Of a stretch of 64,000 nucleotides of DNA, positions 43,193-53,598 are shown one piece after another. This DNA is from Skeletonema tropicum (Eukaryota; Bacillariophyta; Thalassiosirophyceae; Thalassiosirales; Thalassiosiraceae), in assembly GCA_037178625.1 (NCBI GenBank), contig CM074132.1:1612001-1676000 (forward strand), in the 5' to 3' direction. The first letter of the stretch is position 1, and every line of letters starts with the position of its first letter. Position numbers and translations under genes: made by a program. The notes beneath the pieces are model-generated. The model saw only the letters and a list, made by a program, of their open reading frames with translations, did no database searches and was not told the origin of the DNA.

Positions 43193-44252
43193 TCCTTAAT
43201 CACTGATTAAAACGGTTCACATTCAGACAGACAATTTGACATTATCATCACAGGTACCATACTTTCAAAGCGATGACGCACTTATTGTGTACAATACCAT
43301 TTCATCGTTGCTGCATCGATGAAGGATGATATTCTTCAGGAAGACACCAACTTCGTCTGCTTCTGCTTCTAAACTTTAACGCTATGTACCAGAGAGTGGC
43401 GGGAGCCAAAAAAAATTTTTACTAACAAAAGTGCTAGTAATCATGGCGTCCAAAAAATCACTATATTGGCAGGCGCGTTTAGCATGTTATCGGAGCAATT
43501 TGAGCTACCGATCTCTTTTGCAATCGATTCAGCATGTCTTCTTCTATCGGAAAATATTCAATCTATAGTTTATACTCACAATATTGGCCTCAGCCTAATT
43601 AGTTTCCTACCTCACCAAAATTGGCCATATTTGCATATTTACTAGGGAACAAAGAGTAGCAAACTTTGGTGTGATAGTGTTCAATGATGCAATAGGCTAT
43701 AACCCGAGGTCAAAACACCATTGAACTACAAATTTCATGCAGTTTCCGAGTATCTTCGCGCATATGTACTCTTTTACAAGTTTCATACGTACCAACCATA
43801 CATAGCCCATGGTTTTTTACTAGCGATTTTCACGTAAAAGCCGACACACCGTGAGACAGCAATACCCTTCCTATCGGCTGTTGGCAATGGAATTACGGCA
43901 TAATATTAGGCATACTATTCACTACTACCCTGCTGAGAATAATACTGCTCTTGGAATCATTAAAATCGGGCTACTACAAGCGAAGTTCTGCTGGGTACTT
44001 GACAAAATTCAAAATTTAGGTAAATTTAGGTCTCTGGTACATAAGTAGCGTTAAATAATAGAATGGTGAGAATACATACCGTACTTAGCGAGTACAAAAA
44101 GTCGCTATGACACGTGCAAACGCTCCAGCGCATGCGAAGCACACAACTTGAAGCTTGAAGACAAAAGATTTCAAGGATTTGGAATTCAGAATTCAGACTG
44201 CTTGCTTGCACTTTGCTCATAAATTCAAAACAACAACAACAAAATATCAATC
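43193..44252. other. Intergenic; diverged partial copy of the Lhcf repeat unit
   Basis: The stretch 43253-43376 (GGTACCATACTTTCAAAGCG ... CTTCGTCTGCTTCT) is a diverged copy of the sequence found ~330 bp downstream of each of the first three Lhcf stops (for example 45214-45335). The rest is AT-rich without a gene. The Lhcf1 promoter lies at its right end, with CACGTG at 44111-44116. Confidence 0.65.
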
Positions 44253-44885
44253 ATGAAGTCTGCCATCATCGCTGCCCTTATCGGCTCTGCCGCCGCTTTC
44301 GCCCCTGCCCAAAACAAGGCCGCCACCACCTCCTTGAACGCCTTCGAGGATGAGCTCGGTGCCCAGCCTCCTCTCGGATTCTTCGATCCCTTCGGCATGC
44401 TCTCTGGAGACTGCTCTCAAGAGCGCTTCGACCGTCTTCGTTACGTTGAGATCAAGCATGGACGTATCGCTCAGCTTGCCTTCCTTGGCCAGATCGTCAC
44501 CCGTGCCGGAATCCATCTTCCTGGAAACATCGACTACGCTGGGAACTCCTTCGACTCCTTCCCCAACGGTGTTGCCGCCTTGATCGGACCTGATGCCATC
44601 CCCTTCGAGGGACAAGGCCAGATCATCGCCTTCATTGGCTGGTTGGAGATTGCCTTCATGCGTGATGTTCCCGGAACTGGAAATGAGCACGTTGGTGACT
44701 TCCGTAATGGATACATTGACTTCGGCTGGGATGACTTTGATGAAGAGACCAAGCTTCAGAAGCGTGCTATTGAGTTGAACAACGGCCGTGCTGCCATGTT
44801 CGGAATCCTCGGACTTATGGTCCATGAGGAGATCCAGCCCCTTGGATATGATCCCGATCTTCCCATCATTGGACACCTTCAATAA
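44253..44885 (+). CDS. Lhcf: Fucoxanthin-chlorophyll a/c light-harvesting protein, copy 1
   Basis: 210 residues, the usual FCP length. Residues 1-20 (MKSAIIAALIGSAAAFAPAQ) are the bipartite plastid presequence start with the AAAFAP cleavage motif (Phe16). Membrane helix 1 carries RYVEIKHGRIAQLAFLG with the chlorophyll-binding Glu66/Arg71; helix 2 is GQIIAFIGWLEIAFM; helix 3 carries ELNNGRAAMFGILGLMVHE with Glu174/Arg179. Helix 1 and 3 residues form the paired Glu-Arg ligands of all LHC proteins. It binds chlorophyll a/c and fucoxanthin in the thylakoid. The 5' leader ends CAACAACAACAAAATATCAATC before ATG (written here as context in two parts: CAACAACAAC, AAAATATCAATC). An E-box/G-box CACGTG lies 137 bp upstream. 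Codon use is strongly biased to C-ending codons, as in highly expressed genes. Confidence 0.97.
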   Translation: MKSAIIAALIGSAAAFAPAQNKAATTSLNAFEDELGAQPPLGFFDPFGMLSGDCSQERFDRLRYVEIKHGRIAQLAFLGQIVTRAGIHLPGNIDYAGNSFDSFPNGVAALIGPDAIPFEGQGQIIAFIGWLEIAFMRDVPGTGNEHVGDFRNGYIDFGWDDFDEETKLQKRAIELNNGRAAMFGILGLMVHEEIQPLGYDPDLPIIGHLQ

Positions 44886-46368
44886 ATTGTTTGTTTGATA
44901 TATTGTATACAATAATGACCACATGTTGTACATATAGACAGGAGGAACACAACACGCTCGTACGTTTTTTGTGCTTGAGCCGAGTCTTTGGAAGAGGAGG
45001 AACTCAAAGCTAGATAATGTGTGCCTACCATAATAATAAAAGAACCAATTCTCTTCTACACATGATAGAATTATACTTATTGAATATAGATTAGCTGGCT
45101 GTAAGTATTATAGAAGTTTCTTCTTAGTACACAGTGCAAGTGAAACTGACCTACACTCTAGCCTGGTATTGGTATCATTCCATGTGTCTAAGCCACAGGA
45201 GTACCATGACAGGTACCATACTTTCAAAGCGAGGAAGCATTTTACCTGTGTACAATTCCACCTCGCTCACCATTGCATTGATGAAGCTATGCTACTCTAT
45301 CTTCAGGAAGAGAACCGACTTCGTCTGCTTCTAATGCACCTCTGCGGCCGCTTCCGGCACTTCCTCTTCGATATTTGATGGAAAAATGAAGCCCGATGAC
45401 AACGATTTCTTTGTTAGCTTTTTTTGTTTTGAGTAGTTTTGAGTAATGCGAGACACCTTATGTCAAGCCAACCGTAGCAATGATGCATTTTGCATCTGGC
45501 AAGTTGATTGTGAAACTCCTCCCTTTGATGATGAGGAAAGTCAACCAACCAAGCTGCCTCTGCAACGCTTGCACGGGTTGAGATTCTATTTCTCTATGAT
45601 TGTACTTTTCAAGCAGCGTTAAGGTAGTAGGTATCTCGGGATCTGTGTTGAACCTACCTGGCTTTTGGTGCCAAGGTCCTGTGTCCTGTGGCTTTGCTCA
45701 CTGCTGGCAGCCACTGATTCTTAGACGACTTCACGCACATCACGCAACACAGCCATTAACTCTCACCATTGAACCGTCTACTTATTACCGCCGTGGTGCT
45801 GCTATGTTGCTTACCTCTGTTGCTTACAATACCACTCCCAATAGATCACGACATTTCTGTGACACCAGAGCGCTGGTTTAGCAACTCATTTGCATCGGCT
45901 GCGATGATGCACATGCATCATAAATACCTAGTGCTAGTGATAAAAGAAGAGCTGCATTGTATGCTTTTTCGTTGTCAGCAGCTAAGTACTTCTGCAAACC
46001 ATAGCAGAAGAGAAACTTACAACCCGAACGAAGGAGGCGGCTATATTATATAAGAGATACCCGCCCGCAACGTTGCGGCATTACTACAACAACTAAGTAT
46101 TGTGTGGATTGTGGATAAGTACTTAATTATGTACTGTGGTGGATGACAAATAATAATCAGCTGTGTGACGTTGAAGATGGATGGTGTGAGTACCGTAGCA
46201 TGTCACAAGAGTCGCTATGACACCTGCTCCCGCTCCAGCGCATGCGAAGCACGCAACTTGAAGCTTGAAGCCGCAAGATTTGCAGAATTCAAACTTCAGA
46301 TATTAACAAGCATTGCTCTGCATGCACTTTGCTCATAAATTCAAAACAACAACAACAAAATATCAATC
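44886..46368. repeat. Lhcf intergenic repeat unit 1
   Basis: About 1.48 kb shared almost unchanged between Lhcf copies, so array unit length is 2.1 kb. Short open frames here recur in every copy but have no features of genes. Near its right end are a TATA-like TATATTATATAAG (46042-46054), a perfect 14-bp palindrome CCGCAACGTTGCGG (46065-46078), and, closer to the next gene, CACCTG at 46221-46226 in place of CACGTG. Confidence 0.85.
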
Positions 46369-47001
46369 ATGAAGTCTGCCATCATCGCTGCCCTTATCGG
46401 CTCTGCCGCCGCTTTCGCCCCTGCCCAAAACAAGGCCGCCACCACCTCCTTGAACGCCTTCGAGGATGAGCTCGGTGCCCAGCCTCCTCTCGGATTCTTC
46501 GATCCCTTCGGCATGCTCTCTGGAGACTGCTCTCAAGAGCGCTTCGACCGTCTTCGTTACGTTGAGATCAAGCATGGACGTATCGCTCAGCTTGCCTTCC
46601 TTGGCCAGATCGTCACCCGTGCCGGAATCCATCTTCCTGGAAACATCGACTACGCTGGGAACTCCTTCGACTCCTTCCCCAACGGTGTTGCCGCCTTGAT
46701 CGGACCTGATGCCATCCCCTTCGAGGGACAAGGCCAGATCATCGCCTTCATTGGCTGGTTGGAGATTGCCTTCATGCGTGATGTTCCCGGAACTGGAAAT
46801 GAGCACGTTGGTGACTTCCGTAATGGATACATTGACTTCGGCTGGGATGACTTTGATGAAGAGACCAAGCTTCAGAAGCGTGCTATTGAGTTGAACAACG
46901 GCCGTGCTGCCATGTTCGGAATCCTCGGACTTATGGTCCATGAGGAGATCCAGCCCCTTGGATATGATCCCGATCTTCCCATCATTGGACACCTTCAATA
47001 A
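46369..47001 (+). CDS. Lhcf: Fucoxanthin-chlorophyll a/c light-harvesting protein, copy 2
   Basis: Encodes the same 210 residues as copy 1, with no amino-acid difference seen. The unit offset from copy 1 is 2116 bp. Its promoter is of the second type: CACCTGCTCCCG where copies 1 and 3 have CACGTGCAAACG. Identity over coding and non-coding DNA indicates very recent duplication or gene conversion. Downstream of this copy (near 47958) there is a ~24-bp insertion around AGAAATGTCATTTCTG that copies 1 and 3 lack; the 7.5-kb element is inserted 1.3 kb past its stop. Confidence 0.97.
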   Translation: MKSAIIAALIGSAAAFAPAQNKAATTSLNAFEDELGAQPPLGFFDPFGMLSGDCSQERFDRLRYVEIKHGRIAQLAFLGQIVTRAGIHLPGNIDYAGNSFDSFPNGVAALIGPDAIPFEGQGQIIAFIGWLEIAFMRDVPGTGNEHVGDFRNGYIDFGWDDFDEETKLQKRAIELNNGRAAMFGILGLMVHEEIQPLGYDPDLPIIGHLQ

Positions 47002-48318
47002 ATTGTTTGTTTGATATATTGTATACAATAATGACCACATGTTGTACATATAGACAGGAGGAACACAACACGCTCGTACGTTTTTTGTGCTTGAGCCGAG
47101 TCTTTGGAAGAGGAGGAACTCAAAGCTAGATAATGTGTGCCTACCATAATAATAAAAGAACCAATTCTCTTCTACACATGATAGAATTATACTTATTGAA
47201 TATAGATTAGCTGGCTGTAAGTATTATAGAAGTTTCTTCTTAGTACACAGTGCAAGTGAAACTGACCTACACTCTAGCCTGGTATTGGTATCATTCCATG
47301 TGTCTAAGCCACAGGAGTACCATGACAGGTACCATACTTTCAAAGCGAGGAAGCATTTTACCTGTGTACAATTCCACCTCGCTCACCATTGCATTGATGA
47401 AGCTATGCTACTCTATCTTCAGGAAGAGAACCGACTTCGTCTGCTTCTAATGCACCTCTGCGGCCGCTTCCGGCACTTCCTCTTCGATATTTGATGGAAA
47501 AATGAAGCCCGATGACAACGATTTCTTTGTTAGCTTTTTTTGTTTTGAGTAGTTTTGAGTAATGCGAGACACCTTATGTCAAGCCAACCGTAGCAATGAT
47601 GCATTTTGCATCTGGCAAGTTGATTGTGAAACTCCTCCCTTTGATGATGAGGAAAGTCAACCAACCAAGCTGCCTCTGCAACGCTTGCACGGGTTGAGAT
47701 TCTATTTCTCTATGATTGTACTTTTCAAGCAGCGTTAAGGTAGTAGGTATCTCGGGATCTGTGTTGAACCTACCTGGCTTTTGGTGCCAAGGTCCTGTGT
47801 CCTGTGGCTTTGCTCACTGCTGGCAGCCACTGATTCTTAGACGACTTCACGCACATCACGCAACACAGCCATTAACTCTCACCATTGAACCGTCTACTTA
47901 TTACCGCCGTGGTGCTGCTATGTTGCTTACCTCTGTTGCTTACAATACCACTCCCAACAGAAATGTCATTTCTGTTATATTATTAGATCACGACATTTCT
48001 GTGACACCAGAGCGCTGGTTTAGCAACTCATTTGCATCGGCTGCGATGATACACATGCATCATAAATACCTAGTGCTAGTGATAAAAGAAGAGCTGCATT
48101 GTATTCTTTTTCGTTGTCAGCAGCTAAGTACTTCTGCAAACCATAGCAGAAGAGAAACTTACAACCCGAACGAAGGAGGCGGCTATATTATATAAGAGAT
48201 ACCCGCCCGCAACGTTGCGGCATTACTACAACAACTAAGTATATTATTGTGTGGATAAGTATGTACTTATACTTATGTACTGTGGTGGATGACAAATAAT
48301 AATCAGCTGTGTGACGGT
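47002..48318. repeat. Lhcf intergenic repeat unit 2, truncated by the 7.5-kb insertion
   Basis: Same sequence as 44886-46165, with the palindrome CCGCAACGTTGCGG at 48207-48220. It ends at GTGACGGT (48311-48318), the target duplication of the insertion; in the uninterrupted units this point reads GTGTGACGTTGAAGATGG. Confidence 0.85.
48311..48318 (+). other. Target-site duplication, left (GTGACGGT)
   Basis: Eight bases directly before the left terminal inverted repeat; repeated at 55864-55871 directly after the right one. Confidence 0.85.
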
Positions 48319-48380
48319 TAGGCTTTCGGGTATGGGGGAGCCGGGGGCGCCCCCTGAAATTGGGATGGCTCGCAGGAGGC

Positions 48381-48581
48381 AAATCACAGGTAGACTTGGC
48401 CCGCACGAAATCGGATCTCGTCACACCTGTCTTTCTCCTTCTCTTTCTTCCGGCTTCTCGCATCGCTCTGGTCGTTAGGGACAGACAGAAGGGATGTTGA
48501 GAGAGAGAGAGAACAGCCATGGACATTGTTCATCAAGCACCAATATCGTGTAGAACAATCCTATAGCTGTTCATCTTTTTT
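48381..48581 (+). repeat. Split direct repeat A1 (~200 bp)
   Basis: Starts AAATCACAGGTAGACTTGGC and ends TTCATCTTTTTT. It recurs as A2 at 55286-55486 with only a GA-repeat and T-run length difference. It forms the left end of the inner element. Confidence 0.9.
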
Positions 48582-48640
48582 ATTGCTACCATGTCGGTCC
48601 GTACCAGCAGTAGTCATTTAAAAGTCAGCATAGTAAATCT

Positions 48641-49056
48641 GGCCTCTATCAGCCAATCCCTATCGGTCTTTACGGCCCCAATATCTTGGCATTCTGCCAA
48701 TGGCCTCTATCAGCCAACCCCTATCGGTCTATAACGGCCCCAATATCTTGGCATTCTGCCAATGGCCTCTATCAGCCAACCCCTATCGGTCTATAACGGC
48801 CCCAATATCTTGGCAGTCTGCCAATGGCCTCTATCAGCCAACCCCTATCGGTCTATAACGGCCCCAATATCTTGGCAGTCTGCCAATGGCCTCTATCAGC
48901 CAACCCCTATCGGTCTATAACGGCCCCAATATCTTGGCATTCTGCCAATGGCCTCTATCAGCCAACCCCTATCGGTCTATAACGGCCCCAATATCTTGGC
49001 AGTCTGCCAATGGCCTCTATCAGCCAACCCCTATCGGTCTATAACGGCCCCAACAT
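48641..49056 (+). repeat. 62-bp satellite, 6.7 units
   Basis: Units begin at 48641, 48702, 48764, 48826, 48888, 48950 and 49012 (first spacing 61, then 62). Core phrases: GGCCTCTATCAGCCAACCCC, TATCGGTCTATAACGGCCCC, AATATCTTGGCA. Diverged pieces of the same unit reappear at 50580-50700 (GGCCTAAACGGCCCCAGTAT), so the array once reached farther or was copied together with the ORF segment. Confidence 0.93.
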
Positions 49057-49321
49057 CTCGATCAGCCTGGTCAGGCTTTTTTCTCGGCATGATATCTGCC
49101 ACTTCTCTATCGGTCCGTGAGACCAGCTCTTTCTGACCTTTCGGTCTTTTTTTAATTCGTCGGGGGGGACTGCAGCGACCCTTAGGGGTTGGGGGCGCCC
49201 AGAATATATATCAAGGGGGATGTTTCAGCGTCTAAAAATCACGATCATATGCCCTAACTTGACCATATCCATAAGAAATATTTTCTCACCTCTTCTTCTC
49301 TACCAACTTTTCATCGGCTAA

Positions 49322-50202
49322 AATTTTTATTCTTCAGCCATTTCTACTATCGGAGCGGGAGGTTCCCTCACGGCTTCCAAAGACACATTGTCAACCCCTG
49401 CCTTCAAGAAAGCAGTTCTCCGCCAGTTTGGAGGGACGGATAAGGGACGCCTCGCAACCATGACCGATCACTCATTGGTTTGTGGCATCTCCTTGATCAC
49501 TATGTCACCCGATGGTTCGTTCGAATTAACTCATGGCACCCTCCCCTTTTACGATCCAGAGGGCGACCAGTTCGTGGGAAACTTAAGCACACGGGCTACT
49601 AAGGATCAACCAGCGGTGGCACCTGTCAATATTTGCAACCTCTTCTACACTGTCGTGGATAAGAAGGATTGGGATGATGATAGCGAGTTTCCATTCGGTC
49701 CGCCATTCTTGGGGAATAAATTTCCTTGTTTGGCTTCTCATCTAGATGGGGGAAAGACGTACGTTATTGTTGCAGCTAATATCGGTTTTATTACTGGTTG
49801 GGGAGCGAAGTTTGTCGTCACGGGGAAGTTGTCTGATGATGTTACTCAGTTTCTGACGACCATTCATCCTTTGGCACCAAAGTGGAAGAAGTTAGTCTCA
49901 AACCACAAGAAGGTGTTGGGGGAGGCGGTTCTTGCTAACTTGAAGGAGTTGGCCTCTGTTCTTCCCACTCTTCCGTCCAACGTCACGGTGGAATCCCACC
50001 CCTTTTATGCGTGGTCCTTTCTTAGCCCCGCAGATCAGCAGAGGTATGAGGATGCGTGTACTCGAAACACTGATAACTTGGCGCCTTTTTTGGTCCCTAC
50101 TAATCCTTTGGGGGGAACCATCACCTTGGGAGGAGCAGTAGGCATAAAGCAGTTCTCCGCCCGTTCGGAGGGACGGATAAGGGGCGCCTCGCCACCATGA
50201 CT
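49322..50202 (+). CDS. Gag-position ORF of the element, no ATG at its head; unknown fold
   Basis: Open from about 49322 to the stop at 50200 (roughly 290 codons). The first ATG is near 49460 (MTDHSLVCGISLITM). Phrases such as LTHGTLPFYDPEGDQFVGN, FPFGPPFLGNKFPCLASHLD and a HPFYAWSFLSPADQQRYEDA stretch read like real protein. I recognise no zinc knuckle or known Gag domain; position (5' of recombinase, after A1) is the only reason for the gag comparison. Its head is repeated in damaged form at 50146-50585. Confidence 0.45.
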
Positions 50203-50585
50203 GATTGTTCATTGATTTGCTTTGTGGCATCTCCTTGATCACTATGTTATCCGACGGTTCGCTCGAATTAACTCATGGCACCCTCCCCTTTTACGATCCG
50301 GAGGGCGACCAGTTCGTGGGAAACTTAAGCACACGGGCTAAAAAGGATCAACCAGCGGTGGCACCTGTCAATATTTGCAACCTCTTCTACGTTGGGATGA
50401 TGATAGCGAGTTTCCATTGGGTTCGCCGTTCTTGGGGAATAAATTTCCTTGTTTGGCTTCTCATCTCGATGGGGGAAAGATGTACGTTATTGTTGTCGCT
50501 AATATCGGTTTTATTACTGGTTGGGGAGCGGAGTTTGTCGTCACGGGGAAGTTGTCTGATGATGTTACTGAGTTTCTGCCAACAT
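50146..50585 (+). pseudogene. Damaged tandem copy of the first part of the gag-position ORF
   Basis: Aligns to 49408-49865 at about 90% by eye, with a small deletion around 50390 (the TGTCGTGGATAAGAAGGA segment is missing) and an insertion near 50215 that breaks the frame. The copy begins exactly where the longer ORF is ending, so the ORF's last ~18 codons are the copy's start read in another frame. Confidence 0.8.
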
Positions 50586-50699
50586 CGGCCTAAATGGCCC
50601 CAATATCTCGGCATCTATATGTCAACATCGGCCTAAACGGCCCCAGTATCTCGGCACTATGGCCCCAGTCTCGGCACGTTCTAATGAACAGTCTGCACT

Positions 50700-53590
50700 C
50701 TCTCGGCCTGGTTTGGCCATCAATCTATCTCGACTACCTGCCAAGAGGGCAATATTACGGGTCGTGATATCGATGATTAAGTTGAGGTGTCTTTTTGGAT
50801 TTTCGACCATAACAATTATCATGGACGGTGTTTTTCGTTGACAAGTGTTTTTTGCGAGGGCGGCCGAGTTGTGGTTATATCGAACGGAATTGGTGGTCTC
50901 ATTGTTATGGTTTGTTACCCCCTCTGGAAAAAATTGGATTGGGATTTGGAGCTCGACCCCTAAAAATCATTCATCTGAAAATCAATCGTCAAAAACATCT
51001 ATCATCTGAAATAAATCAGTGGCCTTATGGCAATACATATCACGGTCGCACGACCAATCGTCCATCGAGTTAATTCTCAGCAATTCATTCGCTCTGCTCA
51101 ATTTAGTTGACTGGCCTGACGTGGGCTAGTCTTCTATCGTTCTCCCTCTGTGGGACTTTTCTCCGCCCCCTCGGGGGATTTTACTCTATCCATCCTCTTC
51201 GGTCTTTTATCTGGTTCTCGATTCATTGCTCGGCAATTAATTCGACATGATTTTAGTGTATCTATGGGCAATTCTTCTATCTATCCCTCTTCGGACTTCA
51301 CTCAATGCGGGGCAAGTCATCTATCTGCACCTCTGGAAACATGACCTTATCATCAGGGCATCATTCCTTTGGCTCTCTTCAGCACTTATCCGCACGCTGG
51401 AACGGATCAGAGGCCTGGCACTTTTACTTTATCCCATGACTCCCTGGGAGTTATATCTCGCTCTTTGACGGGCCTATCTATTTCTCGGTTGTTCAGCGCT
51501 CAGCGTCTCCTCTAGATCTTCAATCCACTCTCATCGAATTCAGACTCTTTATCCTCCCCTCCCGGGGTGGTCTCTCTTTCTCTTGCGATTATCCATACCA
51601 CAATCGGCCCATGGTGAGGTGCCATTTGCCGCAAACTTCGCAGTAAAATCTTCCTTCCAGACGGCGACGATATTTTACTCTCCCTCATCATCTTCACTCT
51701 CATACATTTTCGGGTGTGTGAGGCGTTGAACCAGGGCGTCCCTGCTGGGATCTCTCTCTGAGTCTGTGGTCGTATGTACCTTGCTAGGGCTAGGGCACCT
51801 CGGTCTCTCTCAGGATCCCTCCCGGCAGCTCTGCTTCTCACCTTCTGGGCCTCTAACCATATCCCAGTTCAGGGATTGGCTGAACTTTCTGTCGTCTTGT
51901 ACGACCTCTTTATATCACCTGGTCTCTTTATCAACCACAGACGATAGTCTCGATAATTCCCTCTTGGCTAATGTCAAACTAGGGTTGGGACAGTTCATTG
52001 AATTCTTCTGCGGTCAAGTGCTCGTTCAGCACTGCAATCTTGGCTGGGGTGACCCTGTACTTGTATAGCCTCTTGGCCCACCACAGCTTCCGCTTGCACC
52101 TGCATATGGGAGTGGAACCGATGATATCGGGGTAAGCGACAGCTGTACCTTGGGCGCATCATTGGCGCTTGCGGATTAAATACAACCCCCGATTGTAGGA
52201 AGGATATCTTCATCTCGGCGCCTTTATCGGCACCATCCGACATTGCACACGCAATACTTATTCTCGCATCATTCAGCCAGCAAGCTATGTTTACGTCTAC
52301 ATATGATCGGGTTCCATGATGGCTTTGTTTTTCTCGCATCATTCGGCATTTATTGTCTACTCGCAACTCGATTGCATGGGAAGGAAACTTCTCCCTCTCT
52401 TCATCTCGTTCTTCATCGGACCTATCAACTTATTCGCTGTACAATTCACATTGGGTGGAGTACAGTATCGCACTCTCTGCTTCGCTTCGCTCCTGCCTTT
52501 CTGGTGGTGGGCTCTTGCCACAATTGTCTCTATTCTTCAATCCCTATCTCGCTCGTTGTCTCGCGTTCCGGCCTTGACATTTGTATTCTCTTCGGAGACT
52601 TTCCTCTTCCCTCTGCGTACAGCTCTCTCGCGGCTCTACCGCCTCCTGGCGCATTCAACACAATCCGCTGGATCTTCTCTGCTCGACTTGACCAACTCCA
52701 AGTCATTCCCCTAATCAATAGTACTGGGTCATCCGTGCTTGTGATGTTTCTCCGCTATATTTGTCCCGACACTCTCTTGTCATCACAATTCCTCACACCT
52801 CTCTCGACTGTCGACTCCAAGTGTTTCAATGTAGTCGTCATTCCCACTCTTAACGCCCTCCACATACTGTGATCGCAGGTGGATCGATTCTCAATCACAC
52901 ATCCCCCTGTTTGTACGAGCCACAACAGCTCCCTTCTTTTTTCGCTCACATTCTCAGTCCCAACTGCCAATCGTTGAAACCGGTTTGGCGTTGTTCGGCA
53001 TGTCAAACGTACATATTTCTCTTCCACTTTGATCACTCGATCGCACACAGCGCACGTGTTATCTCTCATCATTTATATTTGTCTCTCCTCCGACGAGTGG
53101 GGGCCTTTAGCTACACTATATTCTCTCAGCATTGGGTTCAAATTGGTTGCACTTTTCTGTTCTGGTGTCTCTCCTGCGAATTGGAAGAACTAGTTCAAGG
53201 GTTGTTTCAAGATACAACTCTTCGCGACTAGCATCGTAAATATTTGGACCCTTTTCGGTGGGATGTCTCTTTAGAGTCGTCAAACACCACGCGATTCGTC
53301 CCGAGTCAGGAATTCCGGTCGGTACTCCACATGGCTGTTCGTATATAGATATAGGTGTACTGTTGGATCCGCATTGAACAGGCCATTGCAGCGTCTATTG
53401 AGTTTATGTTCATCCCGTGAGGAAAATCTGACCTTTCTCGACACAGTCTCTTGGGATAAGGTGATACGTTTGATGATTTGATGAGGCCTCTTTATCAGCC
53501 GAGGAAGCCCTACTATTGGACTCACACAGCCAAAGAATGGATAGTGGTTTCGGAACCCGCGCAGCTCTTCGGTCATCATCCATCTTCCCC
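50700..53590. other. Pyrimidine-rich interior of the element, no recognisable protein
   Basis: This is the place where DIRS-type elements carry reverse transcriptase, RNase H and methylase or hydrolase genes. I find none of the RT motifs (no YxDD-type box in coherent context) on either strand. Frames up to ~210 codons exist (for example 52243-52872) but are Leu/Ser/Phe-rich translations of CT-rich DNA with many overlapping alternatives. The strand is rich in C and T, unlike the host genes. Confidence 0.55.
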
Positions 53591-53598
53591 TAGTAGTC

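Noticed and set aside
44247..44933. A 228-codon frame antisense to each Lhcf gene (also at 46363, 56143, 58256)
   Set aside because: It mirrors the strongly biased codon use of the antenna gene and changes only as the sense gene changes; no protein features of its own.
45600..45881. Repeated ~93-codon frame in Lhcf spacers (also near 47716 and 57496)
   Set aside because: Lies in non-coding spacer, no homology recognised, and its length changes between units by small indels that a gene would not tolerate.
48641..49056. CRISPR-like regular array
   Set aside because: Units are contiguous without unique spacers, and the context is eukaryotic; it is a satellite.
52243..52872. 209-codon frame in the element interior as possible reverse transcriptase
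   Set aside because: Composition follows CT-rich DNA; none of the RT motifs is present, and three overlapping frames are equally open.
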